From positions 1-37,659 of the forward strand of contig NZ_JIBU02000064.1 in assembly GCF_000633595.2 (NCBI RefSeq): 37,659 nt of DNA, written 5' to 3'. Both the position numbers and the translations under genes were made by a program. The notes beneath the pieces were generated by a model. It did no database searches. It saw nothing but the letters and a program-made list of their open reading frames with translations, and was not told the origin of the DNA. The stretch is from Clostridium drakei (lineage in GTDB: Bacteria; Bacillota; Clostridia; Clostridiales; Clostridiaceae). Of the stretch, positions 24,368-32,899 are shown one piece after another. The stretch's first letter is position 1; each line of letters opens with the position of its first letter.

Positions 24368-24389
24368 GAAATTTCCTCCTTAAGTTTCC

Positions 24390-24578
24390 TTATATATTTT
24401 TGTATCTTGCCATTATATATTCATCTGCATATTTGCCATTTCGGGCAGCAGCATATTTTTACTGTGAAACTCTCTCACTAATTATTCCCAAAATATTTTC
24501 TTTTACGCCATCCATAGTTCTAATTTCATTTATGTCTCTGGCATCTTTTAATTCCACTGGTCTAATAATAAAATTCAT
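24390..24578 (-). pseudogene. GNAT acetyltransferase remnant between T-box and valS
   Basis: ATG 24578 has an excellent ribosome binding site (ggagg, seven bases away) and opens a 39-codon frame, MNFIIRPVELKDARDINEIR then MDGVKENILGIISERVSQ, the typical N-terminus of a GNAT acetyltransferase. After a stop codon at 24459-24461 the same frame continues AAARNGKYADEYIMARYKN and stops at 24390. That segment looks like a GNAT C-terminus. A full GNAT protein is about 160-180 residues, so roughly 110 central residues, including the acetyl-CoA loop, are missing. The simplest explanation is an internal deletion in a gene once co-regulated with valS. Expression of a 39-residue peptide remains possible. 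Confidence 0.7.
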
Positions 24579-24620
24579 ACTTTCGCCTCCATAAACAGAA
24601 CTATTAATTTTTTAGAAAAA

Positions 24621-24657
24621 TAAAAAAGGCTTTCCATCCTTAAAAGGACGAAAAACC
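24621..24657 (-). terminator. Regulated terminator of the valS T-box
   Basis: ggtttttcgtcc (24657-24646) pairs with ggatggaaagcc (24639-24628), 12 bp including wobbles, with a six-base loop and a following T-run (24627-24621). Confidence 0.88.
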
Positions 24658-24873
24658 TCGCGTTACCACCTTTTTTCCTGCAAAATTACAGGCTCTTAAT
24701 ACAATTAACGGTTAAGAAAACCGTCTTTACCTACTAAATTTCAATAAAGAAGCTCAGAAGCTACCTTCAAAGTAATCCATATAGAAAGCCTTTCAGCTAA
24801 TAGACTTTCCTCTCTTAATATATTCCTTACCTTTACTCCTCTTCTTCACAGCCAATAAAACTATGTTAACTTA
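24621..24873 (-). promoter_or_regulatory. T-box riboswitch leader of valS
   Basis: On the minus strand the conserved T-box AAGGTGGTAACGCG (24672-24659) forms the antiterminator bulge; its TGGT can pair with the ACCA end of tRNA-Val. Upstream is a long Stem I region with ggagtaaagg-like and GAAGGTAGCTTC sequence, in which GTA (24764-24762) is a Val codon and the likely specifier. Downstream is the competing terminator. Uncharged tRNA-Val should stabilise the antiterminator and turn on valS. The specifier position is judged by eye, but the T-box itself is clear. Confidence 0.9.
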
Positions 24874-24879
24874 AATATT

Positions 24880-24907
24880 ATTATAACCTTAATTATTAAA
24901 CTGTCAA
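24880..24907 (-). promoter_or_regulatory. Sigma-A promoter of the valS T-box transcript
   Basis: On the minus strand TTGACA (24907-24902), a 16-base spacer and TATAAT (24885-24880) are both perfect consensus hexamers. Transcription would begin near 24873, giving a leader of about 250 bases before the terminator. Confidence 0.85.
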
Positions 24908-24969
24908 GTATATTCTTTATAATTTATTTAATTCAAATTTTATACACATAAAATTTTGACTTAATCAAC

Positions 24970-26982
24970 TTACTTCATGTTTATTATTGCTGCACTTTTA
25001 CCATGTTTCTTCTTTCCTAAATCTATACTAATACTTTCTACAGAATTCATATTAGTAATAATTACTGGTGTAATTATACTTTTAGCTTTCTCTTTAATTA
25101 CCTTAGAATCGAAATTCAAAAGTAAATCTCCCTTTTTAACTTTATCTTCTTTTTTTACATGTGCTGTAAATCCTTCACCATTCAATTTTACAGTATCAAT
25201 GCCTATATGTACCAATACTTCTAATCCATCATCTGTTACAATAGCAATTGCATGTTTAGTAGGAAATAATACCTTTATCTTACCATCTACAGGAGAATAT
25301 ATCTTATTCCCTTTTGGTATAACAGCAAATCCATCACCTAACATTTTATCTGAAAAAACATCATCTGGCACTTGCTCTAATTCAACTATTTCTCCATCCA
25401 CAGGATTAAATAGTGTATGTGATCTATTTGAATCTTTTTTATTTCCATCCATTTCAAATTTATTGTTTGACGAGATTTGATTGTTATCTGAATTCTTTAC
25501 AATTACTCCATTTGCAATAATAACTTTTATATCATCTTTAATTTTTTCTGCTTCTGTACCAAAAATAGCCTGCACACTATTTCCAATTATCAACACACCA
25601 GCTGCTCCAAGGGCATTTAATCTATCTTTATCAACCCTTGAAACATCTTTTAAAGCAAATCTTAATCGTGTAATACATGCATCTAAAGCTTCAACATTAT
25701 CTTTTCCACCAACAGCTTCTAAAACTTTAGCTGCTTTTTCACTACCTTTGGAACTTATATGGAATACTTCTAAACTATCTTCATCTCCTCTACCTGGTGT
25801 CTTTATATCTATTTCTTTAATTGTAAAATAAAATACAAAAAAATACATAACAAAATATCCTATACCTATTGGCCAAATAAGCAATGGATGACCAGCAAAT
25901 TTAAATCCTAGCAAATAATCAATAAATGATGCTGAAAATGTATATCCCAATCTAATGTGTAATAAGCTAGTAACAATTCCAGATGAAAATGCTGCAAATA
26001 CATGGAATACAAATAATATTGGTGCTACAAATATGAAAGAGAACTCAATTGGCTCTGTTATTCCTGTTAGAAACGCAACAAAAGCTGCAGTAGTCATCAT
26101 TCCCGCTATTTGTTTTCTTTTTTCTTTCTTAGAAGCCATAATCATAGCAGTTGCCGCTCCTGGAAGACCAAACATTAAAATTGGAAATTCTGATGCCATA
26201 AATACTCCTGCAGTAGGGTCACCATGAAAGTATCTAGCCGAATCACCAAAATAAGTCACACCACCTGAAACATATTCTCCAAATTGGTATAAAAATGCTG
26301 GATAATACATATGATGTAATCCAACTGGAATTAATAATCTCTTACCAGCTGCATAAAATGCTGGCCCAAGTATAGATGTATCTGCCCATTGTGAAAATAT
26401 ATTAATTCCATTTTGAATTGGAGTCCAAACATTTACACCTGCTATTCCAAATATTAAAGCTGCAATAGCTGTAATAATTGGTACAAATCTTTTTCCACCA
26501 AAGAATCCCAACACTTGTGGCAACCTAATATTATAAAATTCATTATATAGTACTCCAGCAATCAGCCCTATGCAAATACCTCCAAAAACGCCCATATTAA
26601 TTGTAGTCTTTGAAACTATGTCTGTATAAGCTGCAGTTTTCATAAAAGCTGCCAATGCCATATGCTGCTCAGAAGCAACTTTTGCTGCTAATACTTCTGC
26701 AGCATTAGAACTAGCCACTTTTATTACAGCTTCAAGTATAAGCTGTCCAACCACTGCTGCTAGTGCCGCAACTGCTTCTCCTCCTGAAAATCCAATTGCT
26801 ACTCCAACTGCAAAAATCATTGGTAAATTAGTAAAAATAGCATCTCCCGCTTTAGCTACATAAGCTAAATTTAATAAATCTGGCTGACCAAATCTTAATA
26901 ACAATCCAGCTGCTGGCAAAACTGACACTGGGAGCATCAAAGATTTACCGATTTTCTGCAATACTGAAAATAACTTTTCCAC
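24970..26982 (-). CDS. ptsG: PTS glucose-family transporter, EIICBA
   Basis: A phosphotransferase-system permease of 670 residues in the order C-B-A. The membrane EIIC domain (1-390) includes VLPAAGLLLRFG and the sugar-site motif GITEPIEF (307-314). EIIB (about 410-490) has the phosphorylated Cys 436 in DACITRLRF. EIIA (about 520-660) has the active His 592 in VHIGIDTVKL. It imports and phosphorylates sugar at the membrane. Glucose is preferred because it follows a GlcT-like antiterminator and the text NIRLPQVLGFFGGKRFVPI is glucose-permease-like, but N-acetylglucosamine permeases are close relatives. The ribosome binding site is taggagg. Downstream an AT-only hairpin (24933-24959) may weakly terminate. 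Confidence 0.88.
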   Translation of the reverse strand: MEKLFSVLQKIGKSLMLPVSVLPAAGLLLRFGQPDLLNLAYVAKAGDAIFTNLPMIFAVGVAIGFSGGEAVAALAAVVGQLILEAVIKVASSNAAEVLAAKVASEQHMALAAFMKTAAYTDIVSKTTINMGVFGGICIGLIAGVLYNEFYNIRLPQVLGFFGGKRFVPIITAIAALIFGIAGVNVWTPIQNGINIFSQWADTSILGPAFYAAGKRLLIPVGLHHMYYPAFLYQFGEYVSGGVTYFGDSARYFHGDPTAGVFMASEFPILMFGLPGAATAMIMASKKEKRKQIAGMMTTAAFVAFLTGITEPIEFSFIFVAPILFVFHVFAAFSSGIVTSLLHIRLGYTFSASFIDYLLGFKFAGHPLLIWPIGIGYFVMYFFVFYFTIKEIDIKTPGRGDEDSLEVFHISSKGSEKAAKVLEAVGGKDNVEALDACITRLRFALKDVSRVDKDRLNALGAAGVLIIGNSVQAIFGTEAEKIKDDIKVIIANGVIVKNSDNNQISSNNKFEMDGNKKDSNRSHTLFNPVDGEIVELEQVPDDVFSDKMLGDGFAVIPKGNKIYSPVDGKIKVLFPTKHAIAIVTDDGLEVLVHIGIDTVKLNGEGFTAHVKKEDKVKKGDLLLNFDSKVIKEKAKSIITPVIITNMNSVESISIDLGKKKHGKSAAIINMK

Positions 26983-27113
26983 ACCATTTCCTCCTATTTA
27001 TGTTTTTATCCAAAAGATTTCAATATTAAATATATAAAACAGACTATTATATTGTTTTTAATATATCCCAGCACATAAGTTTATATAATTGAAAATTAAA
27101 AGACATCAGCAAA

Positions 27114-27178
27114 AATACAATAGCTATACAAATAGCTACTTCTTTAAGCTCATGCCTAATTTAATAGTAACATTGCCT
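27114..27178 (-). promoter_or_regulatory. Probable RAT antiterminator and terminator before ptsG
   Basis: On the minus strand, AGGCAATGTTACT...AGGCATGAGC (27178-27149) resembles the ribonucleic antiterminator bound by BglG/GlcT proteins (TGTTACT ... AGGCA). It starts at the last base of the glcT stop codon. After it TAGCTAT/ATAGCTA (about 27136-27119) forms a hairpin followed by a T-rich run. GlcT binding would stop this terminator forming and allow ptsG expression. The RAT is imperfect, and the overlap with the terminator is by eye. Confidence 0.55.
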
Positions 27179-28004
27179 ATATATCTTTAATTCGATTTAT
27201 ATGTAAAGTAATATATCCAATTTCATCTTCTGGAACATTCACACAAAATAGATCTTCAATTTTCATAGCAACTTTAATTGCTATTCCGTACTCATTATAA
27301 TATTCCTTTTTTATAGCATCAAGCAAATTATTTTTAATGGATTTTTTATTCAATATTCTTTCTATCATAAAATTCAAATGTGTAATCGTTCTTATGTAAC
27401 TTAAAGATTTTGTATCAATTTTCTTTTTTAATAATTTAAATATAAACTGCATGATTTCATTTATCTTTTTAGTATGTACTAAAGTATCACTCACTTTTTT
27501 TTCACTGATAGCTGCATTAATATGCATACATATAAATCCTATTTCATCTTCAGGTAAATTTACCTGAAATCTATCATTAATCATTTCAAGTGCCTTTTTT
27601 GCTAATTTATATTCCTTTGGATATAATACTTCTAGTTCGCTTAAAAATGGATTTTCAATTTTTATTCCTTCTTTAATTCTTGTAATTGCAAAATTAATGT
27701 GGTCTGGAAGGGATATATGTATGGCTTCACTAATTTTTTGTTCTAATTCTTTTTCACATAATGAAATTATTTCTTCTGAAATACCTATAATCTCACTATT
27801 AATCTTTTTTAATACTTCATTAAATTCTTCATTGGATTTTGCCGACTGCTTAACAAATATTCCTTCAACTTTATCTTCTCCTATTTCAGCTCCCTTGTGA
27901 CAATTAAATCCAATAGCTTTTCCAACTATAACAAATTCTTCTGCATTCTTTTCAGCAATTACAACATTATTATTTAAAACTTTTTTTACTATATACTGTT
28001 CCAA
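27177..28004 (-). CDS. glcT: BglG-family transcription antiterminator (GlcT-like)
   Basis: A 275-residue RNA-binding antiterminator. The CAT RNA-binding domain (1-60) is MEQYIVKKVLNNNVVIAEKN with GKAIGF. Two PTS regulation domains follow: PRD1 around 65-170 with LPDHINFAI and EIGFICMHINAA, and PRD2 from about 175 with ITHLNFMIERI and EIGYITLHINRI. The histidines are phosphorylated by PTS proteins in this family, tying antitermination to sugar availability. It sits directly upstream of ptsG with a candidate RAT in between. The ribosome binding site is ggagggg. An extended -10 promoter (TGG-TATAAT, 28094-28086) lies upstream. Confidence 0.88.
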   Translation of the reverse strand: MEQYIVKKVLNNNVVIAEKNAEEFVIVGKAIGFNCHKGAEIGEDKVEGIFVKQSAKSNEEFNEVLKKINSEIIGISEEIISLCEKELEQKISEAIHISLPDHINFAITRIKEGIKIENPFLSELEVLYPKEYKLAKKALEMINDRFQVNLPEDEIGFICMHINAAISEKKVSDTLVHTKKINEIMQFIFKLLKKKIDTKSLSYIRTITHLNFMIERILNKKSIKNNLLDAIKKEYYNEYGIAIKVAMKIEDLFCVNVPEDEIGYITLHINRIKDI

Positions 28005-28085
28005 ATGTTCCCCTCCTATTCTTATTACATTTCAACTGAAATATATAAAATTTTGCTATAATATTCCGATCACAAACATACATTT

Positions 28086-28094
28086 ATTATACCA
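28086..28094 (-). promoter_or_regulatory. Extended -10 promoter of glcT
   Basis: TGGTATAAT on the minus strand is an extended -10 element about 82 bases before the glcT start. The -35 is weak. Confidence 0.45.
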
Positions 28095-28201
28095 CTTTTT
28101 GTATTAAAGTATATTTTTATAGGTTTAATAATAAAAACTTTAACACAATCTCTTTAAAAGTCATATTATGAATTGATATAAAAAACCTCGGAGGATATAT
28201 T

Positions 28202-29221
28202 ATGAAAAATAAAAGAATTCATATTTTTTCACTTTTACTAAGTTTTGTATTTGTTGCTGTTATTTTTGCTGGTTGTGGTGGTAATAAGAAATCTACTAGT
28301 ACCGTTACTACTGTAAAATTAAATGAAGTTGCTCGTTCTGTTTTCTATGCTCCAATGTATGCAGCTATAAATCAAGGATTCTTTAAGGAAGAAGGTATAA
28401 ACATAGATCTTAGCACTGGGCAAGGTGCTGATAAAACCATGCAACAAGTATTAAGTAAAAGTTGTGATATTGGCTTCTGTGGACCAGAACAAGTAATATA
28501 TATTAACAATCAGAATAAAGAAGATTATCCTGTTCTTTTTGCCGAGCTTACTCAAACAGACGGTTCTTTTCTTGTAGGACGTCATGATATAAAAGATTTT
28601 AAATGGGAAGATGTAAAGGGTAAAAGCATCATAGGCGGAAGACCTGGTGGTGTTCCTGAAATGAGTTTAGAATATGTTTTAAAGAACCATGGTATTCAAC
28701 CTGGAAAAGATGTAAATCTTTTAACTAATATCGCTTATACTGCTACCGCTGGAGCATTTAAAGCTGGTACAGGAGATTACGTGGCCCTTTTTGAGCCTAC
28801 AGGAAGTATGCTTCAACAAGATAAATCCGGATATATTGTTGCTTCCATAGGAAAGTCTGCTGGAATTATACCTTATACCTGCTACTTTTCAACAAAATCC
28901 TATATGGATAAAAACCCTCAAATTATAGAAAAATTCACCAAAGCTATTTATAAAGGACAAATTTGGATTCAAAATCACAATGATGAAGAGGTAGCAAAAT
29001 CCATAAAATCTTTCTTCCCTGGAACTGATGAAAGTATAATTGTATCTGTAATAAAAAATTATAGATCAATAAATGCCTTTGCTTCAACACCTGTGATGAA
29101 AGAAGAAAATCTTAACAGACTTATGGATATAATCCAATCCTACAATCAAAGCCTTATTCCTCAAAGACCAGCTTTCAGTAAAATAGTAAATAATAGTTTT
29201 GCTGAAAAAGCTATCAAGTAA
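28202..29221 (+). CDS. NMT1/SsuA-like ABC transporter substrate-binding lipoprotein
   Basis: A 339-residue exported lipoprotein. The signal peptide ends in the lipobox VIFAGC (Cys 25 would carry lipid). The mature part reads NEVARSVFYAPMYAAINQGF, FFKEEGINIDLSTGQGADKTMQQ and GKSIIGGRPGGVPEMSLEYVLK, the pattern of NMT1/THI5-like and SsuA/TauA-type binding proteins. These bind thiamine precursors, sulfonates, taurine or other small ligands. No permease or ATPase gene is adjacent, so this is an orphan binding protein that presumably uses components encoded elsewhere. No riboswitch is evident in its 197-base leader. The ribosome binding site is ggagg. Confidence 0.82.
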   Translation: MKNKRIHIFSLLLSFVFVAVIFAGCGGNKKSTSTVTTVKLNEVARSVFYAPMYAAINQGFFKEEGINIDLSTGQGADKTMQQVLSKSCDIGFCGPEQVIYINNQNKEDYPVLFAELTQTDGSFLVGRHDIKDFKWEDVKGKSIIGGRPGGVPEMSLEYVLKNHGIQPGKDVNLLTNIAYTATAGAFKAGTGDYVALFEPTGSMLQQDKSGYIVASIGKSAGIIPYTCYFSTKSYMDKNPQIIEKFTKAIYKGQIWIQNHNDEEVAKSIKSFFPGTDESIIVSVIKNYRSINAFASTPVMKEENLNRLMDIIQSYNQSLIPQRPAFSKIVNNSFAEKAIK

Positions 29222-29371
29222 ATCTTTTAAAATACCAACAAATATTTTTTATAGATAATGTGGAATACTTTTCTCAAAACATGGATATAAATTTAATATA
29301 ATCCATAAAATCTAATAGTTAATAAAATGTACATGTAGATAAATTCATATAAAAACTTGAGGAGGATTCAC

Positions 29372-29725
29372 ATGAGTTACTTTCACAAAGCCAATGAGTA
29401 TTATAATGCAAAAGATTATCAGAATGCTATTAATCTTTATCAAAAAGCTGTTCAATATAAAGATAATGAACCTGCGGCTCTTTATAATTCAGCAGTATGT
29501 TTTATAAAGCTTAAAGAGTATAAAAGAGCAATTTCTCTACTTAAATCAGCTATCATGGTAAAAAAGGAAAGTAAATACTTTTTTAATCTTGCATATTGTT
29601 ATGTAATGCTTAATGATAATAAAAAAGCCCTAATATACTTTAATATGGCTTGGTGTTTAAACAATGATGATGTCGATTGTGAAAAAGCAATAAATATTAT
29701 AATAAAAAAACATTTGTCTAAATAA
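29372..29725 (+). CDS. Small TPR protein
   Basis: A 117-residue protein made of about three tetratricopeptide repeats (SYFHKANEYYNAKDYQNAIN, PAALYNSAVCFIKLKEYKRA, KYFFNLAYCYVMLNDNKKAL). Such helical repeats mediate protein-protein contacts. ATG 29372 is chosen because aggagg lies just upstream; a TTG at 29357 precedes that site. It has its own terminator. Partner and role are not evident. Confidence 0.8.
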   Translation: MSYFHKANEYYNAKDYQNAINLYQKAVQYKDNEPAALYNSAVCFIKLKEYKRAISLLKSAIMVKKESKYFFNLAYCYVMLNDNKKALIYFNMAWCLNNDDVDCEKAINIIIKKHLSK

Positions 29726-29768
29726 AATAAGTGCAGAATAAACTTTTATGTTTTTCTGCACTTATTTT
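29724..29768. terminator. Terminator after the TPR gene
   Basis: A perfect 15-bp stem pairs 29724-29738 with 29754-29768 and overlaps the stop codon. It could also serve the converging deacetylase gene. Confidence 0.85.
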
Positions 29769-29814
29769 ATGTTATCTAAATATAGTTATTAAATTGAATA
29801 TTTTTCTACTTTGA

Positions 29815-30666
29815 TTATTTTAAAGTTTCAAATGAATATCCTTTTGCTTTAAAATATTCTATTACCTGCGGCAATGCTTGTACAGTTGTCACCTTAGCTG
29901 GTGCATCATGCATCAAAATTACTAAATGATCTTGATTACCATAGGTTTTAACTTTACTAATTAGACTACTTACAGGAACACTATTATGTTCTGCATCTCC
30001 TGTTAGATCATTCCAATCCACATAATGATATCCTGCTTTTTTAACTTCCTGTCTAAATGAAGCCAATCTTTGTCCAAAAGATCCTCCTGGAAATCTTATA
30101 AGCTTTAAACTATATTTACTTCCTATAATGGATTTCAATACATTATTGCACTTATCTAGGTCATTAATAAAAACTTTAGGATCAGAATATACATAGTGCA
30201 TATCATGCGTATATGTGTGATTACCTACTACATGTCCTTCTGATATTTCTCTTTTTATCAAATCTTTATTTTGTTCAGCATTTTGTCCAATAACAAAAAA
30301 AGTTGCCTTTACGTTAAATTTTTTAAGTATGTCTAATATCTTAGGTGTATTGTTTGTAGATGGCCCATCATCAAAAGTTAAATATACTACTTTCTTACCA
30401 TCTGATTTATAAGGATCAAAAGCTCCTTCATCTTTCGTATTATTAGGGTTCACATTGTTTTCCCTCTTATTCATAGCTTCTTGATCTAATTTTTTCTGCT
30501 GTTCCTTTAAATTTGCAGCATTAACTATAACATTTTTTCTGGCTGATATCTTTCCCCCTATGAAAAAACCAACTGAAAATAGAATTAATAAAGAAATAAC
30601 TGATAATATAAGATTTCTTCTTTGTCTTACTTTATTTTTTCTAATCCTTTCTTCGTATTTTTCCAT
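29815..30666 (-). CDS. PgdA-like polysaccharide (peptidoglycan) deacetylase
   Basis: The 283-residue membrane-anchored enzyme has one transmembrane helix (about 19-37), a charged linker, and a NodB deacetylase domain. Motifs are TFDDGPS (97-103), HTYTHD (150-155), RFPGGSFG (191-198), DWNDLTGD and LMHDAP. All catalytic and metal ligands appear intact, unlike the modified first motif of PdaB in this window. Likely activity is deacetylation of N-acetylglucosamine in peptidoglycan, which confers lysozyme resistance. ATG 30666 follows aggggatgat. It is 71 bases downstream of the transglutaminase-like gene and may be co-transcribed. Confidence 0.88.
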   Translation of the reverse strand: MEKYEERIRKNKVRQRRNLILSVISLLILFSVGFFIGGKISARKNVIVNAANLKEQQKKLDQEAMNKRENNVNPNNTKDEGAFDPYKSDGKKVVYLTFDDGPSTNNTPKILDILKKFNVKATFFVIGQNAEQNKDLIKREISEGHVVGNHTYTHDMHYVYSDPKVFINDLDKCNNVLKSIIGSKYSLKLIRFPGGSFGQRLASFRQEVKKAGYHYVDWNDLTGDAEHNSVPVSSLISKVKTYGNQDHLVILMHDAPAKVTTVQALPQVIEYFKAKGYSFETLK

Positions 30667-30737
30667 TCATATCATCCCCTAAATTCTATCATTCATAATT
30701 ACACAAGATATTAAATTTTTTAAGACAAATAAGCATT

Positions 30738-31922
30738 TTACCATTCACCTGCTATCTGTGCATTTTTATGATCTAACTGAAATCTCTGGCTATTAAAATA
30801 ATTGCCTCCCCTATAGAATGTAGAATCTACATTTATCCACTTTTGTTCTTCTGGTAAATAAACCTGATTCCATGCATGACTTACCCAACTAACTCCATTG
30901 AATCCCTCACCTGTTATCAATCTTACCTTTATGCCATTTGCTTTACACATAGCCACATACAAACAAGAATAATCAAAACAAATACCTTTTCTAGTATCAT
31001 AAGTATATATAGCACCAGATTGTACATTAAAATCATTGTTTAAAACCTTATTGGCTTTATCATGATCATAGGCTATATTTTTTCCTATCCAATTATATAT
31101 CATTTTTGCTTTACTTTTAGTAGTATCTTCTTTTGATACTATGCTTCTTGAAAATTTATTTATTTCATCGTTAGATTTTACTCCTTGATCTAAAGTAACT
31201 CCATTATAATATACTACAGTTCTATCATTATTAACTCTTCCTGGTGAAGCTTCCTTGCTTTCTCCTTTTTTAATTACAATTTTAAAAGAGTTATCTATAA
31301 TACTAGGAAGCTTTTTTGCTATAGTTGAATTTGTAATAGGTATTATTGCTTCCTTACACATAATATTGTAAGGTTTTGATGTTTGTAAATACTTATTTAA
31401 CTTTGCATTTGTACTGAACATAGACAGTACATTTAATGCAAGCGTTACTAAAAGTAAATAGCATATAGCTCTAGGCAATTGAAAAACTAAACCTGTCAAT
31501 CTCCTGAAGAAATTTCCTTTAGAACTTAAAGACTTTTCTATTATATCTAGCATAGGATAAACAGTTAAACAATTTATAATTTCTAAACTAAGTTTAATAA
31601 TTTTATAAATTATTAGTATTATTAATGGTATTATTACAGCATAAATTATGAGTGCATTGCTTTCTATATAATTTAAAAAATCTGCTGGTATTAATATATA
31701 TATTTTTTTATAAATACCAGAATCATGTTGAATAAATATCTTTCTTCCAATGTAAATTCCTAAAAATAAAGCTAAAATAAAAGATATACTTCTGTTAATT
31801 CCATTAATATCTGATTTTAAATCATAAGATGAAAATTTAAACAAAAAACCTCTTATTAAAGGATAGAGAAATATTAAAATAAGAATTATGGTTACCATAT
31901 TAATATTATTCATACCTAACAT
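30738..31922 (-). CDS. Membrane protein with transglutaminase-like domain
   Basis: The 394-residue protein has about five hydrophobic segments in its first 170 residues (for example IILILIFLYPLIRGFLF and ALIIYAVIIPLIILIIY), then an extracytoplasmic region ending in a transglutaminase-like cysteine protease domain. The catalytic triad is visible as RKGICFDYSCLYVAMC (Cys), VSHAWNQVYL (His) and WINVDSTF (Asp). Such proteins cleave or crosslink peptide bonds outside the cell; the substrate is unknown. Neighbouring PgdA-like deacetylase hints at envelope work. The ribosome binding site is agaggtgag. Confidence 0.82.
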   Translation of the reverse strand: MLGMNNINMVTIILILIFLYPLIRGFLFKFSSYDLKSDINGINRSISFILALFLGIYIGRKIFIQHDSGIYKKIYILIPADFLNYIESNALIIYAVIIPLIILIIYKIIKLSLEIINCLTVYPMLDIIEKSLSSKGNFFRRLTGLVFQLPRAICYLLLVTLALNVLSMFSTNAKLNKYLQTSKPYNIMCKEAIIPITNSTIAKKLPSIIDNSFKIVIKKGESKEASPGRVNNDRTVVYYNGVTLDQGVKSNDEINKFSRSIVSKEDTTKSKAKMIYNWIGKNIAYDHDKANKVLNNDFNVQSGAIYTYDTRKGICFDYSCLYVAMCKANGIKVRLITGEGFNGVSWVSHAWNQVYLPEEQKWINVDSTFYRGGNYFNSQRFQLDHKNAQIAGEW

Positions 31923-32020
31923 TTATACTCACCTCTTAACTTTATGCCTGATGGCACTTTATAATTCTATACTTAACAAAGCTAAAATATATACTTACAC
32001 TTGGTACTAAGAGGTTTTTG

Positions 32021-32887
32021 TTAAATATATGAATCTTCATTATTTACAATAGAACTCAATACAGTTTTTATATTTTCCCATGAGTATCCTCTTCTCAAAA
32101 GATAATCACCAAGTTTTTTATAAATTTTTTTATAATCCTTCTCAGATTTTATTATTATGTTATATCTTTTTTCTGCAAGCACATGTAATTTATCTAAGTC
32201 AGTTTGTTCATCTTCATGAGTTTCATCTTTTTTTTCAAAATCGCTAACATCTTTCTTTATAACATTATTTAATGTTTCTGAAACTATATCTGAATTATAT
32301 CCCTTTCTAATTAAAAATTCTCCTAATTTTTTATAAATCTTTCTATAATCTTTTTCATTTTTAATTAATAAGTTATATTTCTTTTCTGCTAACTCAGTTG
32401 CTGTCTCTTTTTCAACACCACTAGTTATACAAGCAAAACCTTCATTTATTTTTTTCTCATCTATTCCTTTTTTTATCAAATCGTATTTTATTTTATTTCT
32501 ACCGCTGCTTTTTAACTTATCTTTTATATACATTTGTACAAATTTTTCATCATTAATAAAGCCATATTTTTTTAGAAATTCTATAGTTCTAACCACAGTT
32601 TTTTCATCATATTCCTTTTCAAGAAGCTTTGAATATATCTGTGCTTGTGTCTTGTACACTTTTTCTATAATTTTAAGAGCGCTGGATTTACATTTTATAT
32701 AATTGTCTTCCATTACTATTTGATTTAAGTAATTAAGATCCACACTCTTTCCCTTTTCAATATTATGAATATATACTAATTCTGCACTACATGCAAAGGC
32801 AAATTCATGATTAATATACACATTTACCCTATCCTTGTTTCTTTTTTGAATTTCAACTTTAGTAATAATTTTTTTTGAATCTTCCAT
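32021..32887 (-). CDS. recX: RecX regulator with duplicated C-terminal module
   Basis: RecX binds and restrains RecA filaments. The protein has the three-helix repeats of the family (KTQAQIYSKLLEKEYDEKTV, EFLKKYGFINDEKFVQMYIK, NKIKYDLIKKGIDEKKINEG). It is 288 residues, longer than the usual 150-215, because the C-terminal module AEKKYNLLIKNEKDYRKIYK (from 167) is repeated as AEKRYNIIIKSEKDYKKIYK (from 238) after an acidic linker. It starts at ATG 32887 after aaggtgat, 12 bases beyond the end of the M16 peptidase gene, so the two are coupled. Confidence 0.85.
   Translation of the reverse strand: MEDSKKIITKVEIQKRNKDRVNVYINHEFAFACSAELVYIHNIEKGKSVDLNYLNQIVMEDNYIKCKSSALKIIEKVYKTQAQIYSKLLEKEYDEKTVVRTIEFLKKYGFINDEKFVQMYIKDKLKSSGRNKIKYDLIKKGIDEKKINEGFACITSGVEKETATELAEKKYNLLIKNEKDYRKIYKKLGEFLIRKGYNSDIVSETLNNVIKKDVSDFEKKDETHEDEQTDLDKLHVLAEKRYNIIIKSEKDYKKIYKKLGDYLLRRGYSWENIKTVLSSIVNNEDSYI
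32045..32389 (-). repeat. Duplicated 44-codon module in recX
   Basis: Codons 167-210 (32389-32258) and 238-281 (32176-32045) encode modules with about 23 of 44 residues identical, including EKDY and KIYKKLG. They are separated by a 27-residue acidic linker. The DNA is similarly alike, pointing to a lineage-specific duplication. Confidence 0.85.
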
Positions 32888-32899
32888 TATATAATCACC

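Noticed and set aside
24400-24594. Plus-strand frame of 64 codons upstream of valS
   Set aside because: It is the antisense shadow of the GNAT remnant, whose minus-strand frame shows family sequence and a good ribosome binding site.
24977-25831. Long plus-strand open frames opposite ptsG
   Set aside because: They mirror ptsG codon structure, lack a ribosome binding site and encode no known domain.
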